From: Alisma plantago-aquatica
Lineage: Eukaryota; Streptophyta; Magnoliopsida; Alismatales; Alismataceae
Assembly (NCBI GenBank): GCA_963693085.1
Contig: OY856412.1
Span: forward strand, 1,129,876,744 to 1,129,940,743
Length of the DNA stretch: 64,000 nt
Direction of reading: 5' to 3'
Part shown: in pieces, positions 14,175-25,546 of the stretch
How the letters are laid out: every line of letters starts with the position of its first letter
How positions within the stretch are numbered: position 1 is the stretch's first letter
Notes under the pieces: generated by a model
What the model was told of the DNA's origin: nothing
Databases searched by the model: none
What the model saw: only the letters and a program-made list of their open reading frames with translations
Made by a program: the position numbers and the translations under genes

Positions 14175-15395
14175 ACCCCAAGGGTCCTCCACCAGGGAGG
14201 AAGTTTCAGACGTCCAAAGGTTGCCTCAATCACTCCAGAGAAAATCAGACTTCCATCCTCCGCCCAGGGGCTGCCGTTCTGTGACCCATAATCCATCTCA
14301 AAGCTGCTTTCTCTCTCTCCGCCAAAGAAGGTGGGAAGAGGGAGATCTCGTCATCGCACAACCTGTGAAGCTGGGGGATCATTTCTCTCAGTCCAAGGGG
14401 TTGACTTTCCTCTCTCCTTTGTGGGGATGATGCTCTCTCTCTCTCTTCTTGCCTCCTTCCTTGTCCTAGTTATGAGCAAGTAGTCTCTCTCACTAGGGTG
14501 CTGGGAGTAGCCCCGCTACCCATGTTTTAATGACATGTAAATGTAATCCATAGTTTGTAATATAGAGTTTATATCTTTTCAGTTCAACATCAAACGTTTA
14601 ATGAATGCATGTTGCCTGATCATCAACTTGTGTTATCCTTTATCTTTTAGTATGAATTGTCTACGTTTGTACTATTAGATCTGAAACTCATTTGTATGTT
14701 GGTTCCTGGTGCATGTATCCACCATGCATCTATTTAGGTATCTAGGAGTGCCTTTCAAGGAGTGGAGTATACTCACTCCCATCATTGTACTTTCATGCTA
14801 TGAAATGGAATCAGTTGACGTGTGAAAGTACAACTTTGGTAAGTCGAGGAACACACTTTGAGAAGGGAATGATGCAAAGTAGTTGACCATTCATTAGGGG
14901 ATGGATGGTGTTGCATCACTCCCACACTTCTCGTAGTTATTTCTCCGAAAGGAAACTAAGTCTACAAAGATACTAACTGACTAAACTCTTTTTGCAGGTT
15001 ATGTTTTGCTTTGCATGGCTTGATCCATGTGTAGTGGCGGTGAAAAACCGATCACGCCCTAGTGACTTTTATCATTGTTTAACTCCTTAGATTTACTTGC
15101 TTTCTTTACTTTACATGTTCTTAGTTAAAACAACAAAAACCAACCTTTCGATTTAAGTGCCTACTATTAAGCGACTAAGTGAAATTCTAACGTTTTCCAT
15201 CTTGTTGCTTGCCACAAGACCGTTGTCCTGAGGATTCGACCCTTAACTATACTACGATAAGACTTCCACATATCTTAGCATACGTGGGTGGAGTTCTATA
15301 TCTAGTATATGCGAGGCTAAACCTAAAGACTTATCATCTTTAGTATTTTTAGTTGGTGCACATAATCCCACGTAAGTGGAAGCTCCATCAAAAAT

Positions 15396-15413
15396 TGGTG
15401 ACGTTTCCGGGGA
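15396..15413 (+). other. Primer binding site, tRNA-Asp (three mismatches)
   Basis: TGGTGACGTTTCCGGGGA begins five bases after the LTR end and matches the tRNA-Asp complement TGGCGCCGTTGCCGGGGA at 15 of 18 positions. tRNA-Asp priming is usual for Athila elements. The mismatches suggest post-insertion decay or a drifted site. Confidence 0.8.
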
Positions 15414-15566
15414 CAATGGAACCTTTTAATTTCATTTAATACCTTCCTAGTTGGTTAGGGTTTTACACATTCTTTTTTAATCATTAGTCTATATCTTCTT
15501 GAAACCATTATATCTTCACCATTATCTAAAGGTGTTTTCTTTTCTCTACTCAGGTAGAAAACGTGT

Positions 15567-17180
15567 ATGCGATCATCACATAACCGCGGATTCTCCCCTG
15601 ATCCGGAGTTTGACTCTGAGGTAGAGAGAAGTTTCCATCGCCGCATTCGACTCAATCGTCAAAGAGCCAAGCAAATGGCCGACGATCAACGCTAGGCTGC
15701 ATTGGTGATGGAGAGGGTCAACGCCGCCATCGCTGCTCAAAGGGCACAACTCATCGCTGATACTCGTGCCCAGATTCAAGCAGAGATTCGTGTGGAAGAA
15801 CAAGCCCACATCAGCGCTGAATATGAGGTAGCAACCCAGGCTGATCAGTTGGAATTAAGGAACAAGCAGCTGAGGGATTACGCTGTCCCAAAGAACTATG
15901 AAGATGACCATCCAGTTCGGCCTCCGATCATCAATATTCCCAACTTCGAGATTCGGACCCAATGGATCCAAATCATGCAAGGCATCTCATTCTCTGGAGG
16001 TTCTGGAGATGATTGCATGGATCATCTGAAGAGGTTTAAGGCACTGTGCCGCCTGGTTCTGCAAGCCGGAGTCGGTTTTGATGCAATAATGCTTCATCTG
16101 TTTCATTTCACTCTGTCTGGGAGAGCCCTGAGTTGGTATAACTCACTTGACAGGGAACCCATAATAACCACCTGGGCTCCCCTAGAGGAAAAGTTCTTGG
16201 AGAAGCTCTTTCCCCCTTCACTGACTTACGAGATCAGGGGGTAGATCAATCACTTCTCTCAACTACCCGGAGAATCCCTTGCTAAAGCATGGGAAAGATT
16301 TAAAGAACATTTGCGAAGAACCAATTGATAGAAACCTTATATCGCGGAGTGAGTGATGATATCAAATAGTTTTTGGATTCCTCAAATGAGAAAGAATTAT
16401 GAGGACGCCTGGAAAATTGTCACACTCGGAGCTGAGAATCAGTCCAACTGGGGACGATCAGCTAGCAAAGGTGTCCTCAAGGTCTACAAAGCTGAAGAAT
16501 CAATAGAGATGAAGGCAATTGTTGAAGCCTTGAAAACCATAGTTCATAAACAACAAGCTCTCGAGACTTCTCTTGGAGAGTTTGATAAGAAGAAAAATCC
16601 TCTGGTTCAACAAGTCAAGGCTGATATAGGAACTTGTGAGGCCTGTCATGCTTCTGACCATCCGACCCTTTCATGTGGTATGCTTTATAATGTGATGATG
16701 GATCTGCATCCACCACCACAACAATATGAACCTATCACTGACCAGTCTGAAGAACAGCTGCCAGAACAAGTAAACTCTATCCATACTATCCCTGGACAAG
16801 TCTATTACAATCCTAATTAGCCAAGGAACCACCCGGGATTCCAATATGGGAACCCTGCTGGAACCGCAAATCCACAACACCAGATGCATGGAGGATCCTC
16901 TAGTAGGTTACCGCCTGGATTCCCAAACAATTTCAATCAAAATCAAGGGAACTCCAGGAATAACTTCCCTAGGGCTAACTACCCCAGGAACCAATCTGCC
17001 TACTATCAATATACTCATCCTCTGCTACACCCACAACTGCACCCTCAGTTGCAGCAACCTCAGCTATCGATGCCACCACAACAACGTCAATAAGGACAAC
17101 AACAAATTCCTCAGAAAAATACTCCCCCTCAGTCGAAAGATGAAATGTCCTTGATAAGGCAGATGCTGCAATCCCAACAG
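15567..17180 (+). pseudogene. Athila-like gag (broken by stops)
   Basis: Structural protein of the retrotransposon particle. The ATG at 15567 opens a frame with an N-terminal Arg-rich and coiled-coil-like region. The retrotransposon Gag domain follows at about 15900-16460, with HLKRFKALC, SGRALSWYNSL, TTWAPLEEKFLEKLFPP and AKAWERFKEH as landmarks. Next come a zinc motif CEACHASDHPTLSC (about 16638-16680) and a Gln/Pro-rich tail. In-frame stops at 15693, 16242, 16818 and 17091 each occupy a position where Gln is expected. A further TGA at 16326 is followed by apparent loss of a short segment before ETLYRGVSD. A one-base frameshift near 17180 leads into the pol frame. In this family gag and pol usually form one long frame. 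Confidence 0.88.
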
Positions 17181-17190
17181 ACTGCTCGCT

Positions 17191-20100
17191 AATCAACAAG
17201 CACAGAAGAAAGTAGTAGAAGCTCAACTTGCCAAGATTGTTGCACAATTGAAGCCTCCAGCAGGCACATTTACAGGGCAACCCGAATCAAATCCTAGGCA
17301 TGGACAGAATAGGCCTGAACAGTTGAATGTTGTCACCATGAGATCTGGACGCACTCTTCATGAAACTACTAAGATCACTCTTGATAATGATGATACACCT
17401 GCTTTTATGATGAATGAAAGCCCGCAACAAGGAATGGAGAAGCCCACAGAGGGCACAAAGGGCAAAGATAAAGAACAAGTGTTTGCAGATCCCGAAGTCC
17501 TGTAATTTAAACCAAGGATCCCATATCCGGGTAGATTGCGAGAAATGAAGATAGACACCAGGTTTCAAAAATTCAAGGAGGTGATGAAGAAACTGTAAAT
17601 CGATATCCCGCTCCTTGATGCTCTCTCCGAGGTACTGGCCTGGGCAAAATACCTCAAAACCTTGTTATCAAGGAAGTACATCACCGAGGAGCAAGAAACT
17701 GTCAAGCTTGCCCAGACCACCTCTGACATCATCCTAAACAAAATGCCAAATAAGAAGAAGGACCTAGGTTCCTTCGGAATTCAATGCTGCATTGGAAATG
17801 CATCTACCAAAAAGGGATTAGCTGACCTAGGGGCCAGCATATCCATTATGCCCTATTCTATGTGCAAACGATTGGGTTTCACCGAATTACTACCTACAGC
17901 AATGACAATTCAATTAGAAGACTCCACCATCACCGCACCTCTGGGGATCATTGAAGATATTCCAGTAAGGATAGGAAAGGATGCTTACGTTCCGTGCAAC
18001 TTTGTCATCATGGATATTAAGAAAGACTTGAGATACCCGATTATTTTTGGCAGACCTTTCCTCGCTACTGCCAGGGCGCTTATCGACGTTGAGGCTGGCA
18101 CCATCATTCTTAGGCTCGAAAAAGAAGCAATTCAATTCCGAGTCCTTAATAGCATGAAAGGCCCTAGTATTCAGGAGGAGGTATTTCTTTTAGACGCAAT
18201 ACAACAAATGTCTCAATTAGAAATATCTGAGCCAGCTGATGAACTAGAGAATGTTCTAATCAATCCGGATGTCGAATTCTCTGTGAATGAGCTAGTTCAA
18301 CAGTGTCTGCAACATTTAGAAAAGGCCGAAGAAGCACCAACGGCCACTTTTGAAGAACTCAAAGTTGTCACCATTATAGAAGCAACTGAGCCACCTAAGG
18401 CCCCTGAAATGAAGACTATACCCACAGGGCTTAAACATGTTTTCTTAGATGAGGAAAAATTATGCCCGTTCATCATCATCTCTACCCTTACAAAAGATTA
18501 GGAAGAAAGGCTTATGGATGAGCTGAAGAAGCACAAAAAGGTCATTGGATATAGGATAACTGACCTGACGGCCATAAATCCAACCTTGTGTATGCACAGA
18601 CTTCCAATGGTTGAAGAATTTAAGCCATCCCGCGAACATCAGAGAAAACTGAATCCTAATCTCAAAGAGGTGGTTCGCCTGGAGGTCCTCAAATTACTTA
18701 AAGCTGGCATAATCTACCCTATCTCTGACTCCCAGTGGGTCAGTCCTGTCCAAGTTGTTCCTAAAAAGGGAGGCACTACTGTCGTGCTTAACGACAAAAA
18801 TGAGTTAGTGCCCACCCGAACTATAATAAGGTGGAGGATGTGTATTGACTATAGGAAGCTGAACAAAGCCACCAGGAAAGATCACTACCCTCTACCCTTC
18901 CTCGATGAAGTCTTGGAACACCTAGTTCATGAGAAATATTTTTGCTATCTCGATGGTTATTACGGCTTCTATCAAATACCCATACACCTGGAAGACCAGG
19001 AAAAAACCACCATCACCTGTCCTTTTGGGACATATGTGTTTAGAAGAATGTCGTTCGGGTTGTGTAACGCACCTGCTACGTTCCAACGGTGTATGACCGC
19101 CATCTTCGCCGGATTAACTGAATCCAACATGGAAGTATTTATGGACGATTTCTCAGTTTACGGAGATTCCTTCAATAACTGTTTAATCAACCTTAGACAA
19201 GTTCTACAACGTTGCGAGGAAACGAACCTTATCCTGAATTGGGAGAAATGCCATTTCATGGTAACGAAAGGTGTCGTCCTCGGGCACAGGGTGAGTGACA
19301 GAGGGATCGAGGTCAATAAAGCAAAAATTGGTGTTATCTCGAAATGTTCGCCGCCAAAAGATATAAAGGGAGTAAGAGCTTTCTTGGGTCATGCGGGGTT
19401 CTATAGAAGATTCATCAAAGATTTTTCAAAGATAGAAAAACCCATGACCCAACTCCTGACCAAGGATGCTGAGTTCATTTTCAATCAAGAATGTTTGCAG
19501 AGTTTTTCAATGCTCAAAGAGGCTTTAATTTCTGCACCTATACTGAGAGCCCCAGATTGGTCGCTACCGTTTGAAATTATGTGCGATGCAAGCGATTACA
19601 CCATAGGGGCTGTTTTAGGACAGCGGATTGACAAGAAACCCTACGTTATCTACTACGCATCCAAAACGCTAGATGAAGCACAGAAAAACTACACTACCAC
19701 AGAAAAAGAGTTTCTGGATGTCATCTACGCATTTGAAAATTTCCGCTCCTATTTGATTGGTTCTAAGGTCATCGTTTATACCGAACACTCTGCCATTCGA
19801 TACCTGATTCAAAAGCAAGATGCCAAACCCAGGCTTATCCACTGGGTGTTGATGCTTTAGGAATTTGACTTGGAAATTAAAGATAAAAGTGGAGTGGAGA
19901 ACGTTGTAGCTGATCATCTTAGCTGTATCGAGGTTGAAGAAGAAGATAAAATCCCTATCCAGGATTCTCTTCCAGACGACCAGCTAATGAAGACCACCCA
20001 TGGATTCCCTTGGTATGTTGATATCGTCAATTATCTATCCATAGGGATTATTCACCCCTCCTCCTCTTATCATGACAAAAGGAAGTTCCTTCATGATATA

Positions 20101-21303
20101 AAACAATATTATTGGGATGAACCCTACCTGTTTCACCTTTGTGCTGACGAACTTTTCCGTCGTTGCTTGTCGGAAGAAGAAATCACCCCTGTCCTAGATC
20201 ATTGCCATTCAGGACCCACAGGGGGTCACATGAGTGCTAAGAAAACCGCTATAAAAGTTCTACAATCTGACTTCTTCTGGCCAACCATAGCAAAGGACTC
20301 TTATGATTTTGTGAAATATTGCAATAAATGTCAATTTTCTGGCAACATATCCAAAAGGGACGAAATGCCTCTCACAATGTGGCAAGAAATTGAGCTTTTC
20401 GACGTGTGGGGGGTAGACTATATGGGACCTTTCCCTTCCTTCTATGGCTTCTCTTACATATTGGTTGCGGTGGACTATGTCTCAAAGTGGGTCGAAGCTA
20501 TACCCACTGTGTCTAGCGATTCCAAACCTGTTATCAAATTGTTCAAAGATATCATTTTCCCAAGATTTGGAGTCCCCAGAATTGTCATATCAGATGGCGG
20601 GCCCCGTTTCCTAGAACGAAGTTTTGAAGCCCTGTTGAAAAATTACGGAGTCAACCACAAAGTAGCAACGCCTTATCGCCCGCAGACCAGTGGTCAGGTT
20701 GAGATATCAAATAGACAATTAAAGGCAATCCTAGAAAAAATAGTTAACCGAAACCGCACTGACTGGTCCACCAAACTTCCCGATGCCCTTTGGGCATATC
20801 GAACAGCCTATAAAACACCAATCGGGACAACCCCGTTCCGTTTGGTGTATAGGAAGTCATGTCATCTTCCAGTAGAGCTGGAACACAAAGCTTGGTGGGC
20901 CATCAAACAACTAAATTTCGATGTTAAAAGTGCAGGAGAGAATAGACAACTCCAGTTACAGGAGCTAGAAGAGCTCCGTATGACTGCCTATCAGAGTGCC
21001 AGAATCTATAAGGAGTAGACCAAAATGTGGCACGACGGTCATCTTAAGAGGAAAGACATCGCCGTCGGCGACAAAGTACTCCTTTTCAACTCCAAGCTCA
21101 AGTTGTTTCCCGGAAAACATCGAACAAAATGGTTCAGGCCCTTCACCATAAAGCATATTTATCCAACTGGAGTTGTCATAATTGTCGACAACAACGGAGG
21201 AGAAAGGACGGTCAACAATCACCATTTGAAAAAATACTACACTCTGACAGACAAAATGCCAAGACAAACCATTGAAATCAAAGACGCCACACCGTCAGCA
21301 TAA
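17191..21303 (+). pseudogene. Athila-like pol: protease, RT, RNase H, integrase (five stops)
   Basis: One frame carries the whole replication enzyme set. Protease at about 17760-18160 has LADLGASISIMP and IIFGRPFLATA. RT (about 18600-19300) has [21 protein letters not shown] and FMDDFSV. RNase H (about 19560-19920) has [14 protein letters not shown] and [12 protein letters not shown]. Integrase (about 20170-21000) has the H-H-C-C zinc binder (CNKC), VDYMGPF, SDGGPRF and GQVEISNRQ as D, D, E. A C-terminal GKHRTKWFRPF segment ends at a stop at 21301. Catalytic residues are intact, but in-frame stops lie at 17503, 17596, 18499, 19858 and 21016, most at Gln-type positions. No chromodomain is present, as expected for Athila. 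Confidence 0.95.
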
Positions 21304-21544
21304 CAACATCACAACTTCGTCGAGCCAGCGACGTAAAACCCAAGCGCTACTTGGGAGGCAACCCAAGATTTCAGTTTCTTTCTTTATTTCCCGTTCTTTT
21401 AATTACCTTAGGTTTATTTTATGAAAATATAAAAAAATTCATACAACCAAAACAAACATAAAAATAACAAAATCAAAATATACAAAAAATTCATATAACC
21501 AAAACAAACACAAAAATATAAAAATCCGTTCGACCTTAACCCTA
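21304..21544 (+). other. Spacer between pol and the internal repeat block
   Basis: AT-rich 240 bases containing the hairpin at 21350-21367 and two near-copies of a short AAATTCATA(C/T)AACCAAAACAA segment (about 21436 and 21488). No frame. Confidence 0.7.
21350..21367 (+). other. Conserved-looking hairpin just after pol
   Basis: CTTGGGAGGCAACCCAAG forms a perfect 6-bp stem with a 6-base loop, 47 bases after the pol stop. From memory, a GCGCTxCTTGGGAGGCAACCCAAG block is recurrent downstream of pol in Athila elements. Function unknown; an RNA structure or processing signal is possible. Confidence 0.6.
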
Positions 21545-21622
21545 CCAAACGGTCCTGAAACCGTTTGGGACCAAACGGTCTTCAAACCGTTTGGTGTCCA
21601 AACGGTCGCTAAACCATTTGAC
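21545..21622 (+). repeat. Internal palindromic CCAAACGGTC array 1 (three units)
   Basis: Three modules of CCAAACGGTC, 3-6 bases, AAACCGTTTGG. The last one (21598-21624) is closely similar over 27 bases to the module at 14127-14153 that precedes the LTR TATA box. It is followed, 32 bases later, by a TATA box at 21656. Confidence 0.9.
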
Positions 21623-21655
21623 TTAGGGTTTTTGTCAGGCCAACCCCCCGTTTCC

Positions 21656-21667
21656 TATAAATATAAA
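21656..21667 (+). promoter_or_regulatory. Candidate internal promoter (TATA box) for the post-pol unit
   Basis: TATAAATATAAA preceded by the same palindromic module that precedes the LTR TATA box. Downstream is a pyrimidine-rich stretch (about 21675-21720) suitable as a transcript start, then a leader with a splice donor at 21858. This would allow the env-position gene to be transcribed separately from gag-pol. It is prediction from motif order only. Confidence 0.55.
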
Positions 21668-21870
21668 CCCTACCCCCTCATTTTTCTCTCTTCGACTCTC
21701 GAGTTTTCTCTGACCTTTGTGCAAGAACTATTCCATTGCCTCTGCTTCCCCTGCTCCCACGCGACTCACCTCCGTCGGCCTAAGCTCAGTGTTCCTTCGC
21801 GGCGACCTCGTATCCGCCCTCCACTTCACGATCGTCGTCTCCGCTTCCAGCTGCAAGGTAGTCCAACCGC

Positions 21871-22156
21871 CATGAAAACCTGCCGACCCTTTTGTTTCCG
21901 CATCTTCTTCACCTTTTCCATCATCTTTGGTGCCACCGTGGCACCTCCCATCTCCGCCTTCATATTTTTCACCGCCGGCTCTGCCGTGATCATCTTTATC
22001 ATTAGCTTTATCGCCGTCAGTTCCACCTTTTCCATCGTCGGATTCGCCTCTATCGCCGTTGGCTCCACCATCACCGCCTTCGTCTTCATCGCCGGCACCT
22101 CCGCCTTCGCCTTCTCCGGCTGTTACCTGACGTTTCGCCTTCCAAACGGTCTCTAG
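21871..22156 (+). CDS. Uncertain short hydrophobic ORF (95 codons) in the leader
   Basis: The ATG at 21871 (context CCGCCATGA) opens a frame rich in Phe, Ile, Ala, Ser and Thr, with stretches such as AVIIFIISFIAV that would be membrane segments. It has no stop while neighbouring frames are broken. However, the opposite strand is also open for 212 codons and reads as a Gly/Asp/Lys-rich acidic protein. This is what a GAN/GGN-type triplet-biased sequence produces on its complement, so neither strand can be called a gene with confidence. If the intron at 21858-22434 is used, this ORF is removed. It could act as an upstream ORF on unspliced RNA. Confidence 0.25.
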
Positions 22157-22321
22157 ACCATTTGGGACCAAACGGTCTTCAAACTGTTTGGAACCAAACG
22201 GTCTTGAAACTGTTTGGGACCAAATGGTCCTGAAACCGTTTGGAACCAAACGGTCCTGAAACCGTTTGGAACCAAACAGTCCTGAAACCGTTTGGAACAA
22301 AACGGTCTTCAAACCGTTTGG
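22142..22321 (+). repeat. Internal palindromic array 2 (seven 26-bp units)
   Basis: About seven consecutive 26-bp units of CCAAACGGTC, 2-6 bases, AAACCGTTTGG. The period equals that of the LTR array (26 bp), while the motif matches the 17-bp LTR units. It lies inside the candidate intron, followed by a short (AT)n run at 22338-22355. Confidence 0.95.
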
Positions 22322-22436
22322 CTTTCCCACACATCTAAATATATATATATATATATACAAAACCACATAAATACAAATAAAATCAAATTTTTTTCAAAAC
22401 ATGTTGTTCTAACTCATGATTTCCCATTTTGCAGAT

Positions 22437-24905
22437 ATGGCATCACCAGCAAAGGAGGCCATCAGATATGAAGACGCTCCAATCTGGACAAAGGAGCAAC
22501 TGATGGAAAAACAAGCTAGACTCCAGAAGATCAGAGATGACTTCAACAGAATTAGAAAGGCGCCACCAAATATCAAAATGATGGAAGTCTTGTGCGACCT
22601 TGATCGCCTCAACAAGTGCCTAGCTGAGGCACATGAAGAAGAAATTACAATTTCTTCCGATGATGATGAAGGCTCGAAATACAATCCTAACTCCGAGGAG
22701 GAATCCCCAGCCGAAGAACAAAAGGGGAAATGCAAGGTCCATGAAACTGCAACCGGACAACCCTCCAAGAAATGAGCCAGAAAGCAAGTCCAGCCTGCCA
22801 CTGCAAGGGAGCAAATCCTGGCAGGAAATAATCCATCAATCACCACCTCCACTGCCACTCCCGCAACCATCACTGTCCCTTCCTTCTCTACCGTCACCAC
22901 CACAGCACCACTACTAGAAAATCTCTTCATCCATACCACCCCCTCCATTGACAAAATTCTAAAACCCACTAAGTACGTGTGCTCCAGCGTACTACTCAAG
23001 ATGGGGATCCAGGACCGAATTTTCAACACACTAGACAAAGCCAACCTTGTCAGGCTATGTTTAGTACCTGAGATCTCATATTCTGAACCCACTACTGAAT
23101 TCTTCACCTTTCTTACCAAAGAGCTCGTAGACATCATGGATAGAACACGCGATGGAGGTGACAGAAGGCTGGTCACCCGAATCTTTGGCAATAAGGTTGT
23201 CTTAACAGAAAACATGTTGAACGAAGTTTTTATTGACAACCAAGAGCAGCTAAATAAAGCCAAGGCTGTGGGAACTGAGCACCCTGAGTTCAACAGGCAC
23301 ACATTTTGGAAATCTCTAACTGGGCTCCCCACCTATGATGCTAAGACGTGCGAAGCATCGAACATACATTCTGGATTTGTGCGCACCCTACATAAAATTC
23401 TCGTTGGCGCACTCTTCCCCAGGACAGAAGGAGGGAACGTTATAATCTCGGATCTCTTTATTCTCTGGTCCATTCTAAATGGAATGCCAGTCAACTTTGG
23501 ATGACAAATGATCCAGAAATTATCAGCTTACACCCTGGGGAAGGAAATTTGCGTGGGAGGTCATGTCACATCCATCATTAAATATCTCAAGATGGACATA
23601 CCCCTACCTCGCTGCATGCAAATAAAGGGCGACATCCTTACTAATGAACAAACATTGAAGAACTCTTTCATTATTAAGGAAAAGGATACAAAACTACATT
23701 ATGTCTTCTGCCCTACATTCAAGTCATCAAGAACCCTCCTCCCGCTTCCGGAGCTCACAAATTATGACACAGACAAGCTTCTCTTCTCTGACGAGGAGCT
23801 TACACACCTCTTAGCTTCTGTTAAAGCAACCAAAAAGAAAGCAAAAGTGGGACAGACGAAGCTAAGTATCACAGCCCCGACAGCTCAACCATCAAAAATA
23901 CATGTAAAACAACCTTCCAGAAGACAGTCACAGGCACAACAGCTGTCGGGGACACCAACATCAAGGCCACATCCAGAGGCCAACCCCATCCAAGAAGAAA
24001 ACATAACCACCTCATCAATCGACTCTTTCATTAAGAGTCTAAATGATCAGCTAACTGCCACCACCACTCCACCCTCAACCTTTCCAACATCCACCTCTCT
24101 TCCTTTCTTCACCACATCTACGCAACCACTCACATCCTCTTCTTCACCCCTTTTCCCTTCGGTCTCTCCCTTCTCCACCCCTATGCCCGACTTTACCACT
24201 TTCCCTTCCACCTCCACAGTCTCTACCCCATCGCTATCACTCCCACCACTTTCACCTGAGATACCACCACCTTTCACATCCACCACCACCCCGACACTGC
24301 TGCTGAACCCATCCATAGTCACCACGCAGTTCGGGGCACCATCAGTGTCTGTTCCGCAAGACACTACTACCGTCCCACGCAGACCCCAGTCATCCCACCC
24401 TTCCGCTTCTGGGGTCCCCTTTTCCAACATCAGTGAGGAATTCAGACACCAATTTGACGCCATACGAAACCTCCTCACCGATCCTTCTAACATTTTACAA
24501 TCTACTTTTTCTTGTGTGCAGGGTTTATCCAGACAGGTGGCCATGATCGACGAACAACACCGAGCCTTGCCCAACATCCTCTAAGGTTTTCAACAATGAC
24601 AAGATGAGGTGGCTAAGAAAGTTGAGCACATCAACAGCCACTACAACAACTTACCGGAACTGGTCCTTGGAGCGAAGCGCCAATAAGAAGCGACGACAAA
24701 GCAAGTCGATGAGATCTCTATGCAGACTCAACCTCTGCCCGAGACTCTCCACGAGCTCCAGCAACAACAAGCAGTTCTGAGCACGTGCTTGGACACCATC
24801 AGCAACACCCTCACACAACTAAATAATCGCCAAGAGGAGTCAACTAATAATGAAATCCAGCAACTTCGTATCTTACAGCATGTCTCCTCTCCTCCGAGGG
24901 CCGAT
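22437..24905 (+). pseudogene. Post-pol (env-position) ORF, part 1: plant transposon protein domain and Pro/Ser/Thr linker
   Basis: The ATG at 22437 follows the candidate splice acceptor. The frame begins with a charged helical segment (WTKEQLMEKQARLQKIRDD) and an acidic tail. From about 22970 to 23620 comes a globular region with FFTFLTKEL, LVTRIFGNKVVLTENMLNEVF, LVGALFPRTEGG and LFILWSILNGMPVNFG, which resembles the putative plant transposon protein/Athila ORF domain. A long Pro/Ser/Thr-rich stretch follows (24050-24400), then a coiled-coil-like Gln/Leu-rich part. In-frame stops: 22773, 23502, 24582, 24597, 24684. No signal peptide or convincing membrane anchor is seen, so a viral-type envelope is not supported. 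Function unknown; placement suggests an accessory or structural role. Confidence 0.75.
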
Positions 24906-25540
24906 ATACTGACCTCAAAGAAACCTACGACGCACTGCTCGAAACACACGAGCATGTGCAAGTGGCTTTCGATGAGTTACAAGCCACCCACCGGCGGTGC
25001 AAAAAGACTGCAAGCAAAAAGCCAGCAGACAAGGTAGCGGCTGACAAAGATGGCAATAGTGACAAAGAAGAAGACTCTGACTCATCTGCTGATTCAAACA
25101 ATGATACCACCTCCTCAGGTGATAAATCTGATGATGGGGAGGACCCAGGCCAAGCAGCAGAACCTTCCCAGAGAGGTTCCAACAAAGGTCAACAAGACAG
25201 TGGACATCACCCCAAGTCCCCCCACATTGATAATGTAAACATGTCATATGGGGACCAATTCCTTGATTATTCTGCTATGGGGTTCATCGGGGAGTCTGCT
25301 AAAGATGCGGCTTTCGCTGAGTTCCACCAATGTATATTAGGAACCAGCGCAAGCCCACCCACAACAACCGCTCCACCTTTCTCCACACCTGACACATCAG
25401 TGCCCTTCCCACAAGACCAGGACAAGGCAGAATGAGTGAGTTTAGATACAGATGAAGAACTCGATTCTGCCTCTGATTCGGATGACGATCTGTAAGGCTA
25501 TGCAGAAATCCTGGAACAACCTTCTTCCCCCCCTCTGTAG
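24906..25540 (+). pseudogene. Post-pol ORF, part 2: coiled coil and acidic tract
   Basis: After a frameshift near 24905 the reading continues one frame over with a helical ETYDALLETHEHVQVAFDEL segment. A Lys-rich then strongly acidic Ser/Asp/Glu tract follows (25050-25140), and another acidic run DSASDSDDDL ends near 25492. Stops at 25433, 25493 and 25538 interrupt it. It is probably the linker between the domain in part 1 and the protease-like domains that follow in the same frame. No enzymatic motif. Confidence 0.6.
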
Positions 25541-25546
25541 GAGCTA

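Larger units (their letters stand above)
13374..15390 (+). repeat. Athila-like 5' LTR (2.0 kb)
   Basis: It runs from TGATAACCTCC to AAGCTCCATCA and is the near-identical partner of 28428-30441. The U3 part carries a 26-bp and a 17-bp tandem array (13561-14137), then a TATA box (14165). The rest (R/U5, about 1.2 kb) has no gene. Confidence 0.97.
21858..22434 (+). other. Candidate intron in the leader of the post-pol gene (577 bp)
   Basis: The donor AAG|GTAGTC is at 21857/21858. The acceptor TTTTGCAG ends at 22434, with a CTAAC branch-site match at 22409-22413 about 20 bases upstream. The ATG of the downstream frame (22437) lies two bases after the acceptor. Splicing would remove the short hydrophobic frame (21871-22156) and array 2. 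Spliced env-type transcripts have been reported for other plant Ty3/gypsy elements (barley Bagy-2). For this element it is a prediction. Confidence 0.45.

Noticed and set aside
15693..21018. Recurrent TAG codons as programmed readthrough or recoding
   Set aside because: Stops are scattered, use TAG, TAA and TGA, occur also in the LINEs and the chromovirus, and coincide with frameshifts. Decay explains them better.
21728..22366. 212-codon minus-strand acidic frame as a gene
   Set aside because: Antisense to the element, Gly/Asp/Lys-rich by triplet bias, and includes the palindromic array. No start context or neighbours supporting a gene.
22437..24584. Retrovirus-like envelope protein
   Set aside because: No signal peptide, no transmembrane anchor and no furin-like site. 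The recognisable part resembles a plant transposon protein domain instead.
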